Part shown: positions 36,037 to 48,214 of the stretch, in pieces
How positions within the stretch are numbered: position 1 is the first letter of the stretch
Layout of the letters: each line of letters begins with the position of its first letter
NCBI GenBank assembly: GCA_905182985.1
Contig: CAJJDN010000003.1
Location: 10,472 to 74,471, forward strand
Direction: 5' to 3'
Source of the DNA: Paramecium sonneborni
Taxonomy: Eukaryota > Ciliophora > Oligohymenophorea > Peniculida > Parameciidae
DNA length: 64,000 nt
Position numbers and translations under genes: made by a program
The notes under the pieces: model-generated
Seen by the model: the letters and a program-made list of their open reading frames with translations, nothing else
Database searches by the model: none
Told to the model about the DNA's origin: nothing

Positions 36037-37369
36037 TCACTTTTATTAAGAAGAACTTATATCACTACTCATACCCGTCTTGGGTATGTCTACCCAAAAC
36101 TTTTTAAGCTTTTAAAATGCTACACAACATTATGGATGTGAATTTTTATCTGGATGTACTGATTTAGCATATATTTTATATTCTTATTTTAATATTGCTC
36201 TTTATTAACTCTAAACATATTTCTTTAAAGCTCCTTCAGGAAGCAGCAGCATTTTATAAACAACCATTATTTATGATAATTATTCTGATGAATTAATTCC
36301 CTGTCTTGCACAATAGCGATTTGCATGATTCAATGCAGCTTTATCAACTTCTACTTCAGTTTCTCTAAAAGCTCTTATTATTTTTTATTTTTCAGCATTA
36401 TTTCCTTATGATAATAATCTAACAGCTTTTAGATATAATTCATTTTACAGCTTCTCATACCTTTAATTTTAGTATTAATTCTTACATATCATTAGTTTAT
36501 CTAATATTTTCTTACTTTTATTTTTTCAATTATTGTTTTAATTACTATTTACATTCTTTGCATCTTGTTTATCCTGGATATTATTAATTTAGTATACATT
36601 TTCCATGTTTTTTAGCTGATTGATTTTATTACTATTAATTAAACTTTGATTTTTGTTATTATTATTTACTTAGATATATTATTTATTTACATTTCATAAC
36701 ATTATCTACATTGATACTCATGAGTTAAATCATCAAATTTTGCTTCCCATTAATGACCTTATTAACATTACAATTTCAAAGGTCCAATAGAAAGTATTTT
36801 AAATTTTAAACTTTCCATTATATTTTTTAAATTTTCTGGAATTCTCTCTATTTTTACTGTCTCTTCCATTTACTTTAATACATAAAAATAGTTATTTTCT
36901 TTCATTTTTCTTTCTTCCTCTTCTTCATTTCCTTTTTATTCATAAATAAAACAATGAATGGATTCTTCTTACCATTTTTCACAACTATTTGCATTTTCAG
37001 ATATATGACTTAAATTATCACATTCATTAAAAAGAACTTCATCCAAATTAAATGATTCTTCATCAATACATAAAGATTCCATTTTTTAGTGTATTTAAGG
37101 TGTATTTTCACATTTCATAAAGTTTGTTTCATGAGATGAGTACCCTTATACACTAGAATCACACTTAAATTTAAATTATATTTTTACTGTTGATTAAACT
37201 TTTTTATTTATTTCACAATCGAACTCAGTATCCATTTAACATGACTTTTCACTTGATGAAGTTTGAGTTGAAACTTATTTCTCTATGTAACTTATATAAT
37301 CTTTTTAACATTATACCTTTTATTATAGAATTCGTTTCTTTACAAACTAGCATGTATGATTTTATTCAT
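36037..37369 (-). CDS. zinc-ribbon/J-domain protein (C-terminal DnaJ domain)
   Basis: Introns of 26, 22 and 25 nt leave 420 codons, 419 aa. The first intron joins a short first exon (MNKIIHASLQ) to the main body. An acidic N-terminal half comes first. A Cys/His region follows: CQQGHQWEAKF, then CRQC, and after a Gln-rich insert TRCKEC, compatible with zinc binding. The last 100 residues form a J domain: helix II region EYKIYAKSVHPDKNSHP with the HPD tripeptide, then AFQKL. J domains stimulate Hsp70 ATPase. A J domain at the very C-terminus is uncommon. It lies 72 bp upstream of EBP2 on the same strand. Confidence 0.75.
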
Positions 37370-37475
37370 TTTAGTATTACTAATTTAATTAATTAAAGTT
37401 CTTTATTAATTTGAAGTAATTAAATACATCAAATTACTGTGAAAACTTATTAAGTATAATTTAAATATATCATAA

Positions 37476-39298
37476 TCATAAATCTTTTTTACTTTAAATA
37501 TCATAATTTTATTGCAGATGTAAATCTTTATAAGTAACTTTATATTCGTTTAAAATTGATTCTATTTATTAAACCTCTGTTTGAATTACTGCTTTAATTT
37601 CATTTGCTTTCTCTATTAAATTGGATTACTTTTATTCGAAATTTTCATATATCTTTTTTTACTTTATACAATCCTTAACTTATAAATAAAGTTCTTAATT
37701 TTTTTCATTTAGTTTTTAATTTCTATCTAGTTTCAAACTCTCTATTGTGATTTATTTATTATTATATTTTTCAACTTCATTTTCAATTTGATGTTATTAA
37801 TCATTGGCTTAATCAATCAAATTGTCAACTTCAGCTTAAAGTTATTTTCTTTATTTTTCTAGTTCATCATATTTTTTATTTAATTTTGAAAGTTCTTCTG
37901 ACTTGTTTTTAGTTACGTTTAAAAAATTTTAGTTTTCAATAAGTTTATTTAATTTTTATTTATTGATTTGGTGGTATGAATTTTAATCTTCTAATAATTA
38001 CATTAACTTTTGTAAAATAAATTCTATTTATTATTTTTCTGAATAAATTTGATTGAAATAAGCTAATATTAGATCATTAATTACTCTATTTTTTAAAAAT
38101 TTCTTCTTTTAAATCTGAAAGTTTGAAATTTTCAAGAGATGTTCCTATAATGCAATCATCTTGATTACAATGAAATTTAATATCTTTCAAGCTACTGTAC
38201 ATTTAATATGAAATCTATTAAGCCTTTATTATCTCATTTAAAGCTTGTATATTTTTTTGCTTTTAAATTTGATCTTTTTCTTTCTCAGCTAATATTTTTA
38301 AATTCTCCCTTCTATCAGCTAATACTTTAGAGTATTCTTAAATAACTTCTATAATGGGTTGATCTTCTTTTATATATAAATCATCCTAACTAAAATATTA
38401 TTCTAGCTAAAAAAATTAGTGGAAATTTTTACTGATTTAAGATCATGAAGTTAATTTTGCACTTTCTCAAATTTCTAATTGATTTCATTAAATTTATATT
38501 ACTATTCTTATATCATTTATTTAGAAGCTGTTATATTTTATTCTTATTCAGCCATTTCCTTAGTGATATAATATATTTTTTCTTCCAGCTCTTTTTAATA
38601 TTCTTCTAATTCTGTTTCATTTTTATAACTTCTTAAAAGTCTGTCTTTTTAATCTAGCAATCCTTTTAAAGTATCTAATAAATTATCCAATGATTGTTAT
38701 TTCTCTAATTATTAGCCTTTTAAAACTTTTGACTAAAATATCATTTTTATTTTTTACTCTATTTTAGTGCGTAGAGATACTTTTACTAATTTCCTATATT
38801 GCTAACTATTCTTGATCTATATTTTATTGGGTTTTATTTTTTATATCTTCCAATTCCAATTTAGATATTTTAGTTCGATTTACACACTCTTTAAGATTTT
38901 TTGAGTAATACTAAAATTATTAACCCTCACCTAATAAATATTATGATAGATCAACCTTATGATTAAGTATAAATTTGTTGGTTCTTTTTTAGCTATTCAA
39001 TAACAAAGGAGGCCTTTTTTAATAATTCAGAAGAATATCTCTCGTTTAGTTATAGAGCTTATTCATTTATTTTTTTCCAATCTGAAAATACTTCTGCTTT
39101 TGTAACATTTTCACATACATTTTTAGAGAAAAATTTTAAGTCATTATCAACTTAAGGCGGAAAAATATTTGAAACATCTAATTAACTTAATAATTTACAA
39201 TCCTCAGAATTTGTCCAATAATAATAAGTTGTGAGTATAAAAAAGATTATTAAAAGTGCACCAACAACTGGCTTCAAATAATTTTTGATTCTCATCAT
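37476..39298 (-). CDS. signal-anchored coiled-coil protein
   Basis: Introns of 25, 25, 26 and 22 nt leave 575 codons, 574 aa. The N-terminus has a single hydrophobic helix (YLKPVVGALLIIFFILTTYY, about residues 6-26) after a short basic start, typical of a type II anchor or uncleaved signal. The remainder is long coiled coil rich in Glu, Lys, Gln and Asn. No catalytic motif. Two consecutive ATGs begin the frame; I use the upstream one. It is probably a tether or structural protein of an internal membrane; the specific role is unknown. Confidence 0.7.
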
Positions 39299-39635
39299 TA
39301 TTAAGTTAATTTAAATAATTTGAAATAAAAAATAGCTCAAATATAAAAATGATATATTCATAAATACTAAAAATTTTTGTCAGTGTAATACTTTTTGTAC
39401 TAACAAACAATTTTAATTCTTAATTATAATACAAATAAAAAAAGAAATTATAACTATCAATTTTAGGAGTTAAATCAAATATAATCTGAAACTTTTATCT
39501 TAATTTTTTTTTCAATTTAAATTTGGAAAACTTCCTTTGTATCTCATAAATAAATTTTCTATATTTATTAATAAAGAATATTTTTAGCTTTATTTTATCA
39601 ATAGAAACTATTTATATAAAACATGTAAACTAAAT
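39299..39635. promoter_or_regulatory. intergenic/upstream region (337 bp)
   Basis: Lies upstream of the anchored coiled-coil gene and downstream of the Q/N-rich gene, both on the minus strand. Very AT-rich. I see no gene, RNA or repeat; it presumably contains the coiled-coil gene's promoter. Confidence 0.5.
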
Positions 39636-42095
39636 TCAGTCTGAGGATTTAAAAAGTGCTTACTTGCTAGCTTCATATTTTCTTATCATCTCATCTTATT
39701 TAGATTTTACTAATTCTTCATTCATGTACCTATTATTAAAATAATTTTCACCTTCTAAACATAACATTATTGTTATTTCCATTTATTTTTGGCAATTCAA
39801 TTCCTAAATTTTTTAATTTCACTTTTCTATATCCTCCCTTAATTGAGATTACATTATCTTCAAATTCTTTAGCCAACTAACCTTATTATGGACCAACATT
39901 TATCAACTTTTAAACAAAATTGTGACTGATCTTTTGTAATTAAGAAAATTCTTTTTATTTTTTTTAATAATCCTCTATTCTATTTTATATTTATTATTTT
40001 CTTTGAAACTCATATCTATTTTTCATTTCCTAATTATTAAATATAGTAAGTAACCTCTTAACTTTCTTTTAAATATTGTAGATTGTGGAAATATTCTTCA
40101 ATTTTTTCATTTTACTTTTTTGTTCTCTCTTCTTTATCTTTTCTTTTTTAATTCATTTTTCTAATTAAATCTTTTGCTTTATATAAAGCTTCATTATCAT
40201 CTGAAATATCTGCCATTTTCTTATAATTTGGTTTAAATGTACTTTTAATCAACACACTAAATTATGTTTAACTATTACTTTTTTTTTGGAAGCAATTATT
40301 ATTTTTCAAGATTTAATTATTGAATCTCTTAATTTATTTCTTCATATTGTTATCTTAATTCATCTTTATTGAATAATTTACTTGTCAATTAATTTGATTG
40401 ATTATCTTAAATATTAATTTTGCTTTTCTAATTTTAACTTTAAGTATCTTAAGATTTCTGTATAATATCAAACATTTAGCTTGTATCAAAGCTGTCTTAA
40501 TGGAATGATTTTTTTTCAATATGTGTAATTTCTTAAGGAAGCTTATCATTAGAATAAAATTCTCCATTACTATTAGCTTAAGAATCATTCATTAAGTTAG
40601 AATTTTCATCTTTGTAGTTAAATTCATCCTGTTTTTCATTTGTATTTTATTTTGATATTTTTAATTCTTCTACCAAAGAAGGATCAACTTAATATTCATA
40701 TTCATCTTAATCTGAATTCTAATTTTGATTTTACAATTCTGTTTTAGATTAATTATCAATACCTTTATCTACTAACAAATTTTTATTTGATTAATTCATA
40801 TAATCTGTTGTTTTTTCTATATTAACTTATTAATTTATAATGTGAATCTTTTATTCTTCTTAAAATTTAAATTTATTTTCTATTGATTAAAACATTTCAA
40901 TTGTTTTTTTTTTCATTAAAGTTCCACTTTTTTAAATAAAATTAACTAAACTTTTCTAATGTTTTTAAGAATCATTTTCAATATTGGAATTATTTTAATT
41001 ATTGTTCTAAACAACAATAGTATTCTAGTCTTATTAATCTAGTTACAAGTCCTATATTTCTTATTAAATTACTAATCCTTATTATTATTATTATTATGAA
41101 TTGTCAATTTTATTATAATTAGCCTATTAAAAGCTATGTTCTATATTATTTTCTTTTACAAGTATTTAATCGTTTAACTAATTATTATTATTCTATTTTC
41201 TTTCATCTTTTGAGGTAACATTATTAAATTAAGGATCTTTAATTAATTTCTTTTTGGATTATTAAAAAACAAATTTAGTTTTTAAAGCAATTTTAATTGG
41301 GGCTTCCTAAAAAAAATTTAATAGTTTTTATTTATGCCTATAAGTTCCTGTAACAATATTAAATGTTTATACTAAATTGACAGTTTATTGAAATTTTTTT
41401 TAGCTAGTATTTTTATTGATTTGTTAATTCTGTTCATTAGTAATTTACTCTTATTCTATAATTCCATCTTAATTTTATTCTAATATTAAATTTTCTTATG
41501 ATTATGATTTCTCTAAAATTGGATTAGATATTGCATCAAAGTTTAGTTCTCTATGGGATAAATTTGTCTCTTTAGATGGGAGAGCCATTTATTATAAAAC
41601 ATTTGTATTCATTGATAATTCTAAAGTCATATTAGCAAATGATGCTGCATTTCTATCGATTAATTAATCCTCTAATTAAGATATGGCTAAACTTGAATTA
41701 CAATTATTATCAATTCTACTTTAAGGTGTTATACATCTTTTAGAATGTTCAACCTTTTACTAATTTTTATCTTCATTTTATTCATTATCTTTTTTTAACA
41801 CAATATTCATTTTTTCAGTTGAAGAAACTTTGAAAGAATTAGGATGATTTTCATCATTTTATGATTTTTGTAAATTACTTTACAATTTCTCCATTTTCTC
41901 ATTTGTTTTTCCTTTTATAATTGCAAAAGATAATGTGAAAAATCGTTTCAACTTTGAGACTTAAGTTACTGGTTAAGTAAGATGCTAAGTAAAGGCTTCA
42001 CTAACAGTTTTAGTTCTTTAGATGGTTTTTTATGGAGCTTCTGTAAAGAACGTCAGTAATTTTTTTAAGTGAGGCTTTTTATTTTCCTCAGTCAT
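39636..42095 (-). CDS. Gln/Asn-rich protein with C-terminal coiled coil, function unknown
   Basis: At first sight there are two overlapping frames, one ending at 40197 and one beginning with ATG 40216. A 22-nt intron of classic form (GTAATAG...TTTAG) joins them. With further introns of 25 and 22 nt the total is exactly 797 codons, 796 aa. The N-terminus is basic (MTEENKKPHLKKLLTFF), with a long disordered Gln/Asn/Ser middle. A conserved-looking segment repeats FFTEAP/FFQEAP, at about residues 16 and 250. The coiled-coil tail contains GIELPKING. No known domain was recognised. The gap to the upstream kinase gene is 47 bp. Confidence 0.7.
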
Positions 42096-42142
42096 TTTAA
42101 AATAAAAATTAGTATTTTTTTCAATAAAATACATAGCATATA

Positions 42143-43804
42143 TCAAGTTAGGATATTAGTGAACAATTAATCCAAGATATTTTATAACTATTTTGGATCT
42201 TTGTCTAAACAATCTTAATCTAAATTAAATAAATTATAGTCTAATTTTTCATAATCCTAAGTTCGTTTCTTAAAAAACATTTCTAATTAAACTAAAGTTA
42301 TCAATAAGTATTATTATTTTTGATTTTTAATATCTACTCTTAAATTTTCTATTATTTACAAATTCAATCTCCTTATATCATTTAATTAACTTTCCAAAGA
42401 TTATTTTTAAGGAGTTCCAAATATTGATTATTTTATTAAACCAAAGATAGATTCTTATTTATATTCTTTAACTATTTATTGTGTATTAAACAATTGATAA
42501 TCTTAATTTGAAATTAATTCTTTTAAATATAAACATGCCTCTACATTCTTATATTATTCATCATTTAATTATAATTTCAATTGTTCATATAACTACTAAG
42601 CACATTCCATATATTAATCATAATTGAAATATTAATCTACAATATCTTATTCATAAATCTATTAATATGCTTTGGATAACAACAGATACTATTTTCTTTG
42701 ATTATAAAATTCTTCAATAATTTTATCATCATAATTTTTATCTATTGTTAATATTTCGAATTAATCGTCATTTTCACATTATTATTATTCAATTTCTTAA
42801 TTTTCACTTCCTTCTTCTATTTCCTATATTTAATCTAATTCAAATGGATTTTATTGATCTTAATCATCATCAAATTCTAAAATAATTTTATTTTCTTTTA
42901 ATAAATTAGTTAATTCTTATTTTAATTCATTAAGTTTAATTCTTTAATTAGGATCATATTTCAGCATTGATTAAATGATCAATTTCATTGAATTAGAAAT
43001 TTGAATCTAAGTATCTTAAAAGTATATATTTTAATTCTTTATCTCGCTTATGTGATCCTTCTCATTTTTAAAGGGAAATCTACCAAATAACATTTAAAAC
43101 ATGATAACTCCTAAAGAGAAAATATCTGCTTGTCTTCCATATGATTTATTTTCTAGGATTTCAGGAGCTAGCTGTAAATCATATAATACCCATAGTCATT
43201 GGAGAACCTGCATATGTTTATGTTAAATCAGTTTAACTAGCAAGTTATTTCGATAATCCCATATCTGCAATCTTAAATTTTGCTGAAAATAAAACATCAA
43301 ATTATTTTTGTTTCATCTATTCCATTTAATAATCAGACATCTAAACCATTATATTTTCAAGTTTTATATCTCTATGAATAATAAATTATTAGTGAAGTTA
43401 TTTAAAACCTTCAATCAATTAAAGAATGATAAATATTACATATTTCTCTGGAATTTCGCAATCAAAATATTCTTCAAATATTGCTCCAAGATCCTTCTTG
43501 CATTCTTCTAATACAATATAAACAGTATTCTTTGTTTCATATTTTTCATAAAATTTTATGATGTTTTCATGATTACATCTTTTCAATATTTCTATTTCTT
43601 AATTTAAATAATATAGAATTTATACTTACATTCCTTATTTACTAATCATCTATTATAATAATAAACATCTACTTTTATTGCAACATTTTTTTTTGTGCTC
43701 AGACATTCTGCATGAAACACTGTAGCGAAAGAACCAAAACCAATTTCTTGGAAATTGCAGTATTTATTCCCTAAATCATTTTCTAATGTTTCAAAATCAC
43801 TCAT
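42143..43804 (-). CDS. protein kinase (ULK-like) with DMG motif and coiled-coil tail
   Basis: Introns of 23 and 22 nt leave 539 codons, 538 aa. The kinase domain occupies about residues 15-290: EIGFGSFATVFHA (glycine loop), VAIK (Lys), IIHRDIKLENIMV, then IADMGLSKQ with DMG where DFG is usual. After that come GSPMTMAPEIL and SLGVIMFQMLFG. GSPxxMAPE is typical of ULK/ATG1-type kinases in ciliates (inference). The catalytic Lys, HRD Asp and the DMG Asp are all present, so activity is plausible. The C-terminal 240 residues are acidic then helical, with no domain I know. Confidence 0.78.
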
Positions 43805-44276
43805 ATCTTAACACTAGATTTCAGAATATTTTTGTTTATTATTATTTTAAATAAAAAAAAAATACACAATCTAAAATTTAAATTGATCATGTAGATGGCT
43901 TATTCTAACTTAAATTACACTTTTATTATTATTTCTAATTTTATAATTATCTTGCCTAAAATAATTTATTTACATTTTTATAAAACTTCTCCACATTATT
44001 TTTCTAGAAATTAATTATATAAATTATTTTATATTTATTTTTAGTAATTTAATACTATATCACTTTAAAAAATATTTATCATAATTAGATTCATAATATT
44101 ATGTTAAACATTTACAAGTGAATATAAATTTTAACAAATTATTATTTTATAATTTGTTACTAAAAATAAATAAAATATATAGTTAATATTTAAAAAGGTA
44201 CTAAAATATTTTACTTGTATTCAATTATTCTTGTAAAAATATCTAACTTTTAATTTTTTAAATAAAATTATTTAAA
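43805..44276. promoter_or_regulatory. divergent upstream region (472 bp)
   Basis: Separates the start of the DMG kinase (minus) from the start of the nucleoplasmin-like gene (plus). It is extremely AT-rich with runs of A and T. It is the longest clean divergent promoter in the window, but no discrete element stands out. Confidence 0.5.
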
Positions 44277-45115
44277 ATGTTTTGGGGAACACAAATTTCT
44301 TAAGGAAAAACTCACAAACTAACTGCAGAAGAAGCAGATGTTATTCATGTATCTAATGTTGCCATTTCAGAAGGAGAAAATAAAATTTAAGTATATGCAA
44401 AAGTTTAAGGAAAAGAATTTATCCTAGCCAATCTAGAAAAAAATAAGGTATTTAAGAATTGATAATGATAGCTTGAATAAGTGTCATTAGACTTATATTT
44501 TAGAGCTGATCAATAAGTAGAATTTGGAGTTAAAGGAAAAGGAACTATCCATGTTTCTGGATATATTGAACCTGAATTAGACGATGAAGTAATTAAGTTT
44601 AAATTATGTTTAAGGATGAATTAGATGATGAAGATTTAGTGAGCGAAGACAAAGAAGAAGAAGTAAGTGAAGAACCTCCAAAACCAGTTCAATAAACAAA
44701 GAAATAAGAGTAAAATAAATAATAGCCATAATAATAATAATAATAAAAACCAAAAGAAAAATAAGATTAACCATAATCCAAACCATAGTAATAACAAGGA
44801 CAACAATAAAAGGAAAAAGTATAATAATAAAAGCCATCATTATAATAACAACCTAAAAAGGCAGATGAAGAATGGGATGATGATGAAGATGATGAAGGAC
44901 TTGATGATTTTGATGAAAATGATTTAGATGATGAAGATTTAGATGATGAAGAATTAGATGATGAAGAGGATGATGATTCTGAAGAATAAAAACGTATTAA
45001 TAAAATTTTCTATTTTAGCCTAATAAAAGTTTGTTAAAACTAATGAAGGATAACAATAAAAGCCTAAACAGAATTAAAATAAACCTTAATAAAAAGGTTA
45101 ATAATAATAATAGTA

Positions 45116-45167
<52 letters not shown>

Positions 45168-45386
45168 TAATAAAATCAATAATAATAGAAATAATAAAAT
45201 CAATCATAAAACAAAGGAAATCAACAACAAGGACAAAAAACTTCTTAAAACTAAAATTAAGGAAAACAATAATAATAAAATCCTTAAAATAAAGGAAATA
45301 CATAATAAAATAAGGATAACTAAAATAAGAATTTCAATAAGAATGCCAATAAGAATCAAGAAGGATTCAAATAAAAATAGAAATGA
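44277..45386 (+). CDS. nucleoplasmin-like (NPL-domain) histone chaperone with acidic and polyglutamine tails
   Basis: Introns of 24, 26 and 25 nt leave 345 codons, 344 aa. Residues 1-95 form the NPL domain found at the N-terminus of FKBP39/FPR3-type and plant HD2 proteins: MFWGTQISQGKTHKLT, IHVSNVAISEG, EFILANL, then VEFGVKGKGTIHVSGY. After that come Gln/Lys-rich linkers around a strongly acidic tract (EEWDDDEDDEGLDDFDEND). The basic Gln/Asn/Lys tail includes 22 consecutive Gln. No FKBP domain follows. A nuclear or nucleolar histone-binding role is inferred from the fold and acidic tract. Confidence 0.8.
45099..45164 (+). repeat. TAA/TAG triplet repeat encoding 22 glutamines
   Basis: Twenty-two consecutive in-frame codons, 20 TAA and 2 TAG, encode an uninterrupted polyGln run in the nucleoplasmin-like protein. 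As DNA it is a (TAA)n microsatellite. More Gln codons with Lys and Asn follow up to about 45200. Confidence 0.85.
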
Positions 45387-45434
45387 GTGTTAATATATTT
45401 CCATTATAAAAATTTAATAGCCTTTCATAAAATA

Positions 45435-45749
45435 TCAATATTTTTTAAATTATATTTAAAATGGTATATGCCTATTTCCAAAATAAATGTGCTGAATATT
45501 AAAATAATCCAAACCTTCAAAATCATATGAAAATTAATCTAATTTTAATTGCTCTAACTATAATTTTGAGGGTGGTGTTTGAAATTTTTTTGAGGTCCTA
45601 ATTGGCATTATCCGAAAATGATAATTAGGTTGGGTCATTTGAATATTCAAGTGACAACAATAAAATTTAAAATGAAGATCATACGCATAATAATTAACCT
45701 TAAATTTCATATATGATTTTAGATTAATTGCTTCATCTATTTTTATCAT
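45435..45749 (-). CDS. small hypothetical protein (104 aa)
   Basis: A single open frame fills most of the 460-bp gap between the nucleoplasmin-like gene and the zinc-finger gene. It starts MIKIDEAINLKSYMKF and ends PFQIQFKKY then TGA. Residue composition is varied (Tyr, Phe, His, Pro, Cys) and it includes TPPSKLQLEQLKLDQF. No known domain. It may be a real small gene or a chance frame; the opposite strand is not obviously coding here. Confidence 0.45.
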
Positions 45750-45847
45750 TAGAAATTATATTTTTGGTGTTGTAAATAACATTAATAATAAATAAAAGAA
45801 AATAAGAACTTTCCTTAACTCTTCCGATTTTAAACAATAATTAAGAA

Positions 45848-46915
45848 ATGACTTGCTCTGTATAATTTGTTAAAAGTTCTAATTATGGTGTATCAAGCTT
45901 ATAAAATAACTAAGCGACATTAAATTCAATTGAAATGCAATTTTTATCAAGAAATAAGAAGGGGGTTAAAAAATAAATTACCAATTCAGATTAAGATCTA
46001 AGTTATAAGAAAAAAATTGAAAATTATTAAAAAATAGAAAGTTAAGAAGCATTTGATTCTAATTTATAAATAATGCAAAACCATTTAATACCAAATTTAT
46101 CTACAAATAACTAAGATTGCAAAATTAATACAGAGTAATTGATTACTTAAATTTTTCCAAACGATTCTTTAAAGTAAATTGAATAAAGCAAATCTATTTA
46201 ATCAGAAGATATTGAAGAGTAAAAATAATAGGGAAGAGCTGAAAAAAAAAGACGTGAATATATTCAGATTATTTAAAAATGTGAAAAAAATCCTTAATGC
46301 AATTTTTTTTGGATTTCATAAAACAAAAGTAGAGAATATATCTGCTTAAATTGCGATTAGGGGAATAAAATAATTGGAAATCAGGATCAAATTAATTAAA
46401 AAGATTATTAATAAAATAGATAAATAGAACCAGTTAAATTCTTTTTATCAAATAAATTTGAACATCAATTGTTTGAAATATGTTCAAGCTAAAAAACTAA
46501 ATTTTAATTTTGTGAAAATTTTGATCTTTGCGGATTTTTTTGGATGTAAAATTCCGATAATTAATTCGATGGTTATTATTGTCCAATATGTATGAATTTT
46601 TATGCAATTAAATTAAATAGTAGATAAACTTTATTTTAAGAAATTGATTTTAAGTGCTCTTATTGCAATTAAACTACATCTGAATATTTTTAAACATGTT
46701 GTTTACATTAATACCATTTTGATTGCGTTAAAGAATTATGGTCTAATACTCAAAATTAAACAAATATTCATTGTATAACTTGTAACATTAATATTACCAA
46801 ATGTCTAAGATAAAATAAATTGCTACCAAATGAAATATTAGAAAAAATATTTTTTAATTAAATACAAAAAATTAGATAATAAAATATGAAAGAAGGAATC
46901 GAGGCTTAAGAATGA
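45848..46915 (+). CDS. zinc-finger protein: duplicated C-x5-C-x-FFW motif plus RING-H2-like domain
   Basis: Intronless, 355 aa. The N-terminal 130 residues are polar. Two related Cys clusters follow: KCEKNPQCNFFWIS...YICLNC, and CENFDLCGFFWMQN...YYCPIC. Both fit C-x5-C-x-F-F-W-x(8-10)-Y-x-C-x2-C. The last third has a RING-H2-like arrangement: KCSYCNQ, CCLHQYHFDCVKELW, HCITCN. That suggests an E3 ubiquitin ligase or a similar adaptor. The C-x-FFW element recalls the end of a GRF zinc finger (C-x-FF-x-W), but the order of the other ligands differs. It is convergent with another zinc-finger gene 150 bp away. Confidence 0.75.
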
Positions 46916-47065
46916 TTTTGTTTTTTACAATAATAATTGGATATAAAAAAATTTTATTGCTCTATATTTTAATTAATTTTTAATAAAAATTATAGAATAT
47001 ATTTAAATTTAATAAAAATTTAAGTAAATTTTTGATATTTAAAAATTAACATCATATTTAACAAA

Positions 47066-47995
47066 TCATTAAATTTGCATAGAATATGATGATTATTTTA
47101 GTTCTTCAGAATAGTTTACAGCCTTTATAAACTATTTGAAATGAAATTTATTTTACAGAAATTTATTAGTATTATAAAGTTCCACGAGTTAATTTTTGAA
47201 TAGTTTAGATAATATAAGTTTAAACGAATCGCTCTTAAATTATCTAATCAATTATGAACTGATTTATGCACCACAGAAGCATATAAAATAGGTTTTATCA
47301 ATTTCAATCTATTATGTACAAAATTGTTTGAGACAATATTTATGAATATCATGCTTACATTTTAATTATACTTTTTAACTAATTATTAATTTATTGCAAT
47401 GCCAACAACATTCTCTTTAAGTCATTTCATTCTTTTAAAAATGTAGCAAATCTTGATATTTTTATTATAAAGTTCCAAGCTGATTGGAGAAAAATCTTTG
47501 AAGTAAGTTTTGATCAGATATAAGTTATCTTAAATATTTAGTGTGAATTATTTCTGAACATTTGCAAATTAAAGTACAATTACCATTAGTAATTTGATTT
47601 GTTATAAATTAAATTAAACATGATTCATGATACAAATCTAAACATTCCAATATCTAATCCTACATTGAATTAGATAATTAATGACAATAAATACAGTATT
47701 GTGATTTTACATCTGATGATGATGCATAATTTGATTAATTTAATAAATTATGTCCCATCTAATCTTAGACTTTAATTGATGACATTTAGTTTTAAATGTG
47801 TTCGGTTCTACCTAATTGAGATATTCTTTTGTCAAAATCTGATTCTTTTGAATGTAATATTGACTTTTAAGATTTGTATAATTAAATTGTTCTAGCTTCC
47901 TAAGGAATGCATTCAGAGGATTCAATTGCAGCTTTTATAGTTATAGAATTGAGAATTGAACCAACATGAACCTCTTTTTCTTAGCATTATTGCAT
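47066..47995 (-). CDS. RING-like double zinc-finger protein
   Basis: Intronless, 309 aa, starting MQQCQEKEVHVGS. Two Cys/His clusters resemble RING-H2 fingers. The first, about residues 110-170, has YCIYCHQ, ECLDLYHESC and LICKC. The second, about residues 205-260, has CCWHCNK, LKCKHDIHKYC and ICFCG. Two linked RING-like domains suggest an E3 ligase role (inference). It faces the zinc-finger gene at 45848-46915 tail to tail, but the Cys spacing differs, so recent tandem origin is not evident. Confidence 0.72.
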
Positions 47996-48214
47996 TTACT
48001 TGCAACTACTTGATGATCCCATTATTTTTTATTAATATTAACTTTATTTTTTTTAATCACATATCTAAAATATTAATAATTCATTAATATTATCAAATTC
48101 AAATAAGTATTTTCAATTTCACTTTCAAAAAATCAAAATAAAATAAAGTTTAAACTTAAATTTGATTCAATATCAAAATTAAAATTTTTATCACATAAAT
48201 ATATAAAAGAGAGG

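Noticed and set aside
36070..36088. Inverted repeat ATACCC...GGGTAT
   Set aside because: Inside coding sequence of the J-domain protein near its C-terminus; arms are only 6 bp.
37190..37396. Plus-strand frame of 68 residues
   Set aside because: Lies opposite the first exon and intron of the J-domain gene, whose model gives an exact codon count.
45015..45303. Minus-strand poly-Leu and poly-Ile frames
   Set aside because: Reverse reading of the TAA polyglutamine repeat.
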